This document shows, one piece after another, positions 56,601-64,000 of a DNA stretch of 64,000 nucleotides. Positions within the stretch are counted from its first letter, which is position 1. Every line of letters starts with the position of its first letter. The stretch is from Volvariella volvacea V23 (taxonomy: Eukaryota > Basidiomycota > Agaricomycetes > Agaricales > Pluteaceae): contig KB722771.1 in assembly GCA_000349905.1 (NCBI GenBank), positions 159,424-223,423 of the forward strand, given 5' to 3'. The translations under genes were made by a program, and so were the position numbers. The notes under the pieces are model-generated. The model ran no database searches. It saw only the letters and a program-made list of their open reading frames with translations, and had not been told where the DNA came from.

Positions 56601-57795
56601 GTCGAGCCCTTCCGGGCTGGGGGCTCGTGTGTTCTCGCCGCCGTCGCGTTGCGTTGCATCTGTGTCAATTTTTTTTTCTCAACAGGCGGTTGCGGTGGAG
56701 GGTCTTGGTGTGGGTTATGGAGTTAAAACAGTAGCAACGCCGTCGTCCCTTTGCAGCATGCTACTGTGCCCCTGCCAACTGATCAGACGCCGTCCTTGAT
56801 CATGCAGTGGAGGGGCTCAAACCTGGTTTCAATCGCCACAAGCGCAAGGCGGAGTTTAACCCACTCCTTTGGGGCCCATGGAAGAGGGATCCGATTGGGG
56901 GCAGGGCAGGACACGAAGCACGACGAACGGCGTTAACCTCAAGGTCGCGGTAGGTTGTGTGCCCCGAATGCCTGAGTGTACAGTCAGCGCCGTCAGGCAT
57001 TGAGATATTGCACATTCAGGAGATTCCTATTGAGCTGAGTGTCGGCCATCGGGTATCAAGCATAAACGATCAGTCGTTTATGCTGATCGTTCGCGAGCGA
57101 AAGGGTTCAAGGGGCTGGTTGCCCAGTAGGTAAATGCTTGATGACGACACAATGGAATAACGAATACGTCGGGATACCAACTTGGCTATAGTACAGGATG
57201 CCACCGTTACGCGCTACGATATACCAGGCATAGGGCAGTTCCGGCCAAGGTGATGAAAAACCTTATTCAATTACTAGTCAGTTGCGTTGTATGTACGATT
57301 GAATGGAAGTCCAATGTGGCGTTTGCATGAATGGATAGATGAATAGATAGGTGATGGCGGCGATGATGAGGAGGGGAGGGTTTGTACGTACGTATGCAAT
57401 GCAGTAAGTGAATTTAGCGACTTGTTATGGCGTCCGTGGTTGTGATGTGAAAGCAATATGTTGTATATGGAGAGTTGTTTGTATCTGTTCGAGAGCAAGA
57501 ACGTGCGATAACAGACTGGAATAACGATGACGAGATGAAGAAGTAACAAGATAAGTGAATTGATGGAGTAGTCTGCAAGTCCAGTGTCGTAAAAGATCGT
57601 GACGGTCGTAGCAAAATGAAGTATCAAGAAGAGTGTCCGACTGAAGATGAAGAGGGGACGGAAGCGCGAATGCAAATGCGACTGGGGGATCAAGAAAATA
57701 GAAAGCATGTACATGAAAACAGAACAGCACGACGAACGGGTATAGGTAGGGGGTCCGCGAGTAATCTCGACGTCGCCCCTCATGACGAGCTCCAC
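53661..57795. other. long stretch without a convincing gene
   Basis: About 4.1 kb. Open frames at 53663-54097, 54776-55087, 55853-56272, 56315-56734 and 57274-57811 lack splice structure, motifs or family resemblance. The region holds the inverted repeat at 57059. It may include missing 5' exons of the mucin-like gene near 53.7-54.1 kb. Confidence 0.4.
57059..57084. repeat. perfect 11-bp inverted repeat (hairpin)
   Basis: AGCATAAACGA-TCAG-TCGTTTATGCT, eleven pairs with a 4-nt loop, in otherwise unannotated DNA. It could form a stable stem in either strand's RNA. Confidence 0.7.
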
Positions 57796-59442
57796 CTAAA
57801 ACCTCCACCATGTTCTAAACCTCCACTCCACTCTTGTCAGCTTCGTCTCCGTGCTAAATCTCGCCTCAACATGGTGCTCTGCCTTTCGCAAATCTCTCGC
57901 CGTCACATTGATACCCTCCCAATCCTCCAACCACAGCCCACTTTCACGGCACTTCTCCAGCACCCTTCCCCAGAAGGCATGAACGTGCCTCCAGTACAGA
58001 TAATCCGACATCAACGACCCCGTCCTGATAAGATGACTCTGCCAGCTCATATCCCGAATGTACTTCAACGCCGGGAACGCCTCGCGACTCGTCAAACTCC
58101 CCATCTGCTCCAACAAAACAAAGAACGCGGTTTGCTCCTCGCCCAACTGCTGCAGTTGCCGTGTGCTCGGCGCATCATCCTTGAGCCTCTTGTCGATGTT
58201 CTTGATCCCAATCAGCTTGATTTTGGGATGATACGGCATCAACACGTGTGGCGCGATGCGGTTGGGGTTCTGCCAGTTCCACTCCGCCTCTGCGCTGCAG
58301 ATGAACTCGACGAGGTTGGGGCACCACTCCGGCAGAGGAATATTTCCTCCCGAAATCGAGTGCTGATGGCCGCTAGAGTTCGGGGGTGCGGTAAGGTAGT
58401 GCTCTTCGATGATGGACGACGAGTGTCCGAGTTCGAGCTGAAGAAGCTTCGGGCCATGGACCATAAAGAAGCGCGCGAAGCCACAGCCGGCATACGAAAA
58501 GTCGGCCGATACGACGGAGAGGTTGCGCAGCGCGGGCATGTTCCACGTGGAGAGGGTCGAAAACGTCGAGTTGTCCAACGTGACCTTGAGGGAACGGAGG
58601 GCTGGGAGGTGCAGAGAATCGGTGGAAGGGTCGGCCTGACAAGGATCATCATATGGGTTAGGCACGCCGTGGAAGTGTGGCGAACAAAAGGTGAGCTCGA
58701 GGTACTCCAACTTGAGGGCGGCGGCTGAGAGCATGGGGGAGGCGTGGAGATTGAAGGACAAGTCGTAATTGGTCCACGAGAGGCGACGCAGATCATTGCC
58801 GGGGCGTGCGAGCGCAGAGAACAATTGCTCAGGGGAAGACCTTGGGTTTGACAGCTGTTCCTGGATGTTCCTGCGCACGGAGCGGTGGTCGGAGTAGACG
58901 ACGAGGTGGGGGGCGTAGTCGAGGATGGTCCTCAGATCAGCGGGGTCGCAGCGTTCGAGGGCGGGGGTCTCGATGTGGAGCCGTCTGATGTAGTTGCCGC
59001 TGCTCTGGCGGTAGGTGAGCTGGAGGCTGCCCTGTGTCTCGCACATCTGCGACAAGAGCGTGAGGGCGAGGGCCTTGGCTTGGCTGGCCTTGTGGATCCA
59101 CACGAATTCATAGAGCAGCTCCTGCGCAATGCGGTTCCAAGACCGGCATACCCGGGCGAGGATGGTCTTCTGGTGGAGCGAGCGGCGGTAGCGCTGGAGA
59201 CGATAGAGACGGATGGAGGGCGAGTCGGGGAGCTGGAAGAAGGAGACGGGTGCGTCGTGGTCGAGGGGGTCGAGGAAGATGTCCTCCTCGGCGGTTTCGC
59301 GGAAGATCTGGTCGAGGAGCTCGGGCGGGAGGCGGGGGAGGACGGGGGGCGGGGGCTGGATGGGCTGCACCGGGGGTTTCCTGTCCTTGGGCTTGAGGAC
59401 TCTGAGGAACTTGACGACGACGGGTCTGAGCGAGGGGGCCAT
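57796..59442 (-). CDS. F-box protein, 548 aa, single exon
   Basis: Probable SCF substrate receptor. The F-box lies at about residues 30-85: LPRLPPELLDQIFRE, then ARVCRSWNRIAQELLYEFVWI. A leucine-rich region follows (LRRLSWTNYDLSFNL, LEYLELTFCSPHF, LPALRSLKVTLDNSTF) and a C-terminal part rich in Trp and Arg ending RVEWRFRTWWRF. I chose the ATG at 59442 (MAPSLRPVVVKFLRVL); an in-frame ATG at 59511 adds 23 residues of low-complexity character. It is unrelated in sequence to the F-box gene at 29866 beyond the domain. The plus-strand open frames across it are shadows. Confidence 0.88.
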   Translation of the reverse strand: MAPSLRPVVVKFLRVLKPKDRKPPVQPIQPPPPVLPRLPPELLDQIFRETAEEDIFLDPLDHDAPVSFFQLPDSPSIRLYRLQRYRRSLHQKTILARVCRSWNRIAQELLYEFVWIHKASQAKALALTLLSQMCETQGSLQLTYRQSSGNYIRRLHIETPALERCDPADLRTILDYAPHLVVYSDHRSVRRNIQEQLSNPRSSPEQLFSALARPGNDLRRLSWTNYDLSFNLHASPMLSAAALKLEYLELTFCSPHFHGVPNPYDDPCQADPSTDSLHLPALRSLKVTLDNSTFSTLSTWNMPALRNLSVVSADFSYAGCGFARFFMVHGPKLLQLELGHSSSIIEEHYLTAPPNSSGHQHSISGGNIPLPEWCPNLVEFICSAEAEWNWQNPNRIAPHVLMPYHPKIKLIGIKNIDKRLKDDAPSTRQLQQLGEEQTAFFVLLEQMGSLTSREAFPALKYIRDMSWQSHLIRTGSLMSDYLYWRHVHAFWGRVLEKCRESGLWLEDWEGINVTARDLRKAEHHVEARFSTETKLTRVEWRFRTWWRF

Positions 59443-59581
59443 TGTGTGGCGGCAGTAAAGTGGCAAGCAGAAGCGGGGAGACCGTCGTCGACAGAGCTTA
59501 AAAGGCTCCACGTGCCAAAGCCTACAGGGCCGCCTAAATCTCGTCCCACGATTTTCCAGGACTCTCCATTCTTATTTACAC

Positions 59582-59651
59582 ATTACAAGACAAACATCAG
59601 AATGCATTTATACAATATTACAAGACAAACATCAGAATGCATTTATACAAT
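59582..59651. repeat. 35-bp tandem duplication over the 3' end of the HAM1-like gene
   Basis: Two perfect 35-nt units (59582-59616 and 59617-59651, each starting ATTACAAGACAAACATCAGA). The right-hand unit contains the HAM1-like stop codon. Confidence 0.85.
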
Positions 59652-62597
59652 ATTGAACGCCTCAGATCGCCACTCCGACCCTGTCACCGCCAGCTCGTCC
59701 CTGTCTGCTGTACGATTCACCCAGCCCGATGGGTGCCCTGCAGACGACAGCAGCGAATCTCGCTTGCTGGACACAACATGGAAGTGGCCCGTCCCCAGCT
59801 TCGACCCAGACGTCACCAAAGACACCTCCGACTGCTTGCGTTGGAACAGCTGCGTGTGCATGCCGTCAGTAGCCGCACTGCCGTAGATGCGTCCAACTTA
59901 CATCTTGCAAAACTTTACCCCGGTTCTCGTCCTCCGTAGCCCTGGCGCTCTCAACCTTGTCCCGAACGCTCACGAGTTGCCCGTCCAGGTACTCCAATCC
60001 GGTCTTCACAGCATCCGACACGGCGTTTACAATTTGGCGCTTCACCAGCCCCGTCGCCAGTGGTTTCAGCGTCTTGTAGAGCAAGTCGTGCTTGGAATCT
60101 CGAATCGAAAACTTGAGCGTGTCGACCTTTACGTGGACGTCGTGAACGTGGAAGACCGAGCTCCTATCCTTGCCCGAGCTCGTCAAGACAGCGGTCACCT
60201 GGGTCAAGGTCAGTCAACAAAGCCACACCTCTACGGAGCATACTGACCGTCAATCCCTCTCCTCCGATGACCACATCCGCTAATCCCGAGTCTTTCAACT
60301 TCGCGATGCCCGTCTTCTTCCTGAAATAGAACGCGACATCTCGCATATCGGCTTGCATCTGGCCCAGCGTGAGCGTTAAGCGATGGTTCGACTGGTCCTT
60401 GAAGGCATTGTACGGCGAGAATCTGAAAAAGTTGTGCGCTTCGACAGACATTACGTTCGGGAAGAGGTTGCGTCCCGTCAGCGTCAAGTTCTCGACGACC
60501 AAGTCGAGGGATTCATCCGAGTACTCGACACGGGGAATCGGTATGTACCCAACCTACCAAATCATCTTAGTCTCGGCTAATTTGCATGCGTAGAACCAAC
60601 ACACCTTGTCAATCAATTGGGGTAGAATGATCTTTCGAACGTCATTCCACAACTCGGCCTTGAATGCAAGACTGCCTTCACTATCGAACAGTAAGTCCTT
60701 CGTCAACCTAGCCCAATCTTCCGAGAATCGAACATTGACCTAGAAAACTTTAGCAAAAGTCCAAATTCCCAATTCACATCACGTACGGGATCGTTGGACA
60801 TTGCTCGGAACCAACTGCTCACGCTATTGAACAAGTCGTCAAAGTGGGCACGGTAGGTGTCGTCGTAAAACTTGCGACCGTCCTCCTTCAAGCGCGTCCC
60901 TTGCGAGTCGCATTCGTCCAAGAGAATGTAGCCGGGTTCGAGCAATACCTACGTGAAAGGTTAGAACGAGCAGAGCAAGTGCCACGAATACATACCCTAC
61001 GAAGGTAGGCATCGAGGCTCCTGAACCACGCTCGGAGAGATTCGTCTCGACGAGCGTCATCTGCCAACTTATCGATAGAGTCAAGGACGACGTCAAGCGA
61101 CCTTCCGTCTGCAAAACGTTCCAAGATTGTGCGGAACTCAGAGATGCACTGCTGGAGTGTGGTCTGTAAAGAGTGAGTCGACAGCTTGGCACCGTTATCG
61201 CAGTACTTACTTGACGTGCACCTGTAGCGACTTGATCCTGTCCACGAACGCTTACGTCCTTTCCGCGACGGAGATACTCCTTAAAGTAATCCAGCAGCCA
61301 TCTCATAGACTGCTGGTAGTCGTCGTGCTTTTGACATTCGATGATAACCTATAGCACGATCAGTAAAGATCGCCGTCCAATTGGACCAATGTACATACCT
61401 TCTTGCCCCTGAAAATGAACTGATCCCGTCGTTCTTCTGGGAAGTACTCTTCGGATAAAAACTTCCGTCCTCGCTCGTATTGCTCACGAGTCTCATCCCT
61501 TCGTTGTTGTGGCAATCGGTCGGTGATGTTATCCTATCAGATCGTCAGCAACAAATACCGTCACGATTGGCTAACCTTACGTACCCTGAAATCTCGAACT
61601 TTGTCCATGAATCCGCCCTTACGTTCTTCCGCAGCTTGTTCGTCACCAGCTTGAGCACGGTGCACGCCTTCTCGAACGTCCGCCTGGGTATCTCGGGCAA
61701 CATCTCTAGCCTGTGACTGCGCTGCCTCCTTTGCCTCAACCCCTTCTTCCTTCAACTGACTCAACCCCTTCTGCGCGCCGCTTTCGCTCCTGACAACGGG
61801 CTCATCCTCACGGGGGTGATGTCGAACCTGCGCACCGGTTCCAGGAAGGCGAGCTTCAAGAACAGGGGTCTCGTGCAGCCCTACCGTACGTCCACCTGCG
61901 GTCTGGAACGCATCCTCGGGGGCTGGTTGGTCAACCTGCTTGAGCTTCTCTTCGGGTGGGGCGACAGTGCCGGCAACTTGTGATGCCGAGCGAGCGAGGA
62001 GATCTCGTCCAATGAGGGAAAAGTCGAATAAAAGCTTGCGGACCTCAGAGTTGGTGAGGATGAGCGTAAGGACAGTGCGGAGGTGGCGAATGGCTGGGTC
62101 GACTTTGGGTCAGGCAGTTGATATAACCGACGATGTCATAGAGTCAGCTTACCTTGCTCCGCCTCGGACTTGATCGTTTCGGGATCGATCACAGCCTCGC
62201 CCTCCCGCGCAACGCGTTCTTGGAGGTTCCTCAGGTCGAGCGCGTCATTGTCGATGTCGCGGGTGTGCCAGAGGAACTGCTGGATGAGCTCGTCGGCGTT
62301 CTTCTCCTCGATGATGAGACCAGCGGTTTCGAGGATATCGCGGATATCCTGAACGAGCTTCTTGCCCTCCGAGGATAAGTCCTTGGTCTCTACCGGAGAG
62401 TGCTTGAGGAGGTATCGAATGGCGCTATGAAGCTGCTGGTTGGAAGGGAAACGCCCTTGGCGAAGAGCGGAGATCACGCCATAGAAGCGGATCTTCCTGC
62501 CGATGTCGGCGTCCTTGGCGTGCTTATCAGCAGGTTCGACGACGGAACCTTTGATTGGGTGTTCGCTGATATCTTTGGGTGCAGGGGGTAAAGACAT
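59643..62597 (-). CDS. HAM1-like protein (DUF5923 and HAM1-like C-terminal domains), 836 aa
   Basis: A conserved fungal protein; Neurospora HAM-type relatives affect hyphal fusion, and the C-terminal domain is thought to belong to lipid-binding TULIP-like folds. Exons (minus): 62597..62153, 62102..61585, 61533..61399, 61348..61211, 61163..60996, 60948..60787, 60739..60605, 60553..60248, 60198..59902, 59849..59643; all phases agree (837 codons). The N-terminal helical domain (SALRQGRFPSNQQLHSAIRYL, AIRHLRTVLTLILTNSEVRK) is followed by a charged linker (KEAAQSQARDVARDTQADV), then QSMRWLLDYFKEYLRRG, and the C-terminal part with PIPRVEYSDESLDLVVENL, SVEAHNFFRFSPYNAF and FSIRDSKHDLLYKTLKPLA. Nine introns of 47-52 nt, most in phase 0. 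Intact. Confidence 0.93.
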
Positions 62598-63671
62598 AGT
62601 GGTATAGACTGGATGGCAAAAGGTCAGCTATTCAGAGAGTTTTATAGCGAGGAGGTCGAGAGGGGAGGTGACGACGTCATAGGCGGAGTGGAGTTGCATC
62701 ACGATCGACGACTCGAGAGGTGAGACATCGTCACTGCGAAATTCATCATACTGGCCGTCATAGCTTCCTGCATCAGTTCTGCAGAACAAAGCAGTCATAG
62801 TGGTTCGAGTTGGAGACAACGCCTGAGGTTCATCCGATGTGGTCCTTTAATTGACATGCACGGGCTCGCGTATGTCTCTGCTGTTATGGATAAGCTGCGC
62901 GTGCGCCCAATGCAATAAATCCATTCGCCGTGCGACGACTTCCTGTGCGAGTACTCATGGCTATGTTCTGTTCTGCTGACGTTGTCCAGTTTGATCAACA
63001 TTTGCATGCTAATTTCTGATCACATGGCGTACCCTCGTCTTACCTCGGGCGTAGAGATGTTGCAAGCTGTGGGATAGGGATTTTGAGGAGCGCTGGGAGT
63101 GGTGGTAACGGGCGGCACTGCCGGTCCGTTAGTGCATCACCCGTCGTTACAGCCATATTCTAATTTTCTCTATTCCTTTTTGCCTCTTTTACCAAAGTCG
63201 ACCCGACAGAACCAAGACATTATCGAGCAATCCAAAGTAATCTTGCCCGTGGCAATGATGCTCCATCTTTGCTGTCCAACGGCGCGCCCATATCTCATAT
63301 CTACCAGGAGCCCATTGACCTGGATAATGTAAATGGCGGGAGGTTTGAAAGGTGACGGTGAGCTGCCTATTGGGTTTTTTTTTTTTATATTCAATTAAGG
63401 CTGTAGCTAAGTACAGGCCCCCCGAAGATAAATAATGTTGTATCTGCTGTAGCTATTGTCGTACAGAAGATTGTGCATGATGAGATAGAGATTATAGTAA
63501 CAAAACTCAGACTAAAGGGAAACTATCCAACGAAATGAAATGGGATGAGAGAGAGAACTGAATTCAGAAAGAGTAAACTATGTATCATACATAATGGGAT
63601 AGTATGTATACTAATTTAAGATGCATGTTATATACTAGAGTTTGTTATAAAAAGGGGGAGGAGCGAGGGGT
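62598..63671. other. intergenic, no gene seen
   Basis: The 5' flank of the HAM1-like gene. A run of 14 T's at 63375-63388 and an AT-rich stretch at 63470-63660 (with GTTATAAAAAGGGGG near 63645) precede the terminal repeat. Confidence 0.5.
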
Positions 63672-64000
63672 GGAGCGAAGCGACGTCCCGAGCGACAACT
63701 AGAAGATAAGTGAAGAGGGTAGTAGTGCCGATGTGGTCGATTGGTGAGGTTTATCCACCAAACCAGTTTTGTCTTTTATAGACTCTTCAGGACCTGTATC
63801 AGAGCTGACCGAGGAGGAGCAAGAGGCGGAGCGAAGCGACATCTCGAGCGACGACTAGAAGATGAGTGAAGAGGGAGGGAAGGCCGATGTGGTCGACTGG
63901 TGGGGTTTATCCACCAAACCAGTTTTGTCTTTTATAGACTCTTCAGGACCTGTATCGGAGCTGACCGGACACGAGTTCTGATCGCTTTTACTCAGAGGAC
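63672..64000. repeat. 156-bp tandem repeat at right edge
   Basis: Two units of period 156 nt, 63672-63827 and 63828-63983, each starting GGAGCGAAGCGAC and containing CCAAACCAGTTTTGTC and GACTCTTCAGGACCTGTATC. Units differ by scattered substitutions, about 90% identical. The array may continue beyond the window. Confidence 0.85.

Noticed and set aside
57274..57811. 173-codon minus-strand open frame rich in Ser, Leu and Phe
   Set aside because: Pyrimidine-biased 3' flank of the F-box gene; composition explains the open frame.
57616..58728. 370-codon plus-strand open frame
   Set aside because: Antisense shadow of the F-box gene at 57796-59442, whose minus-strand frame has clear F-box and LRR features.
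1..64000. CRISPR arrays, prophage or bacterial operons
   Set aside because: No regularly spaced repeats of that kind; intron-rich eukaryotic genes throughout.

Overview
The window looks like nuclear DNA of a basidiomycete fungus, most likely an Agaricomycete. Nearly every gene is split by GT-AG introns of about 45-70 nt. The gene set is typical of mushroom-forming fungi: single-exon F-box proteins, a P450, tandem GH18 chitinases with LysM and CBM18 modules, secreted flavin amine oxidases, a siderophore transporter, a HAM1-like protein and an APC11 RING subunit. The order or genus cannot be fixed from sequence alone. A 100-N assembly gap lies at 15123-15222. All exon models are hand-read from splice signals, reading frame and comparison of paralogues within the window.

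Layout. 1-3290: three diverged copies of a 67-68 aa cysteine-rich protein gene, each with a TATA box, a shared upstream block and an intron that appears to split the start codon. 4.1-5.2 kb: unresolved coding-like fragments. 5.7-8.65 kb: a small unknown gene convergent with an eight-exon P450. 9.2-10.3 kb: a four-exon unknown gene. 11.2-12.8 kb: a 5'-truncated LINE-type retroelement (RNase H and zinc knuckle, poly-A, target-site duplication) inserted into one unit of a tandem repeat. 14.1-15.1 kb: a decayed membrane-protein gene with three in-frame stops. 15.9-20.1 kb: two paralogous unknown genes. 20.8-22.8 and 32.9-34.8 kb: two secreted polyamine-oxidase-like genes in opposite orientation. 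Between them lie an unknown nuclease-like gene, APC11, a 15-exon siderophore transporter with two iron-type GATA sites, an F-box gene and an intron-containing tRNA. 35-38.8 kb: tandem extended short-chain reductases. 39.4-40 kb: an isochorismatase-like hydrolase. 41.2-50.4 kb: a tandem pair of 30-exon killer-toxin-type chitinases. 50.7-53.7 kb: membrane-anchored, Pro/Ser/Thr-rich protein genes. 57.8-62.6 kb: an F-box gene and a HAM1-like gene. The right edge is a 156-bp tandem repeat.

How it fits together. The strongest theme is local gene duplication. Five families (Cys-rich peptides, the unknown 396/456 aa pair, amine oxidases, reductases, chitinases) occur in two or three copies with conserved exon phases and, in most, conserved TATA spacing. 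Within several families one copy shows a fresh lesion: a one-base frameshift in an amine oxidase, a lost splice donor in a reductase, or a switch to GC-AG introns in the chitinases. Secreted or surface functions dominate (chitinases, amine oxidases, mucin-like protein, siderophore uptake). No operon-like organisation is expected or seen.
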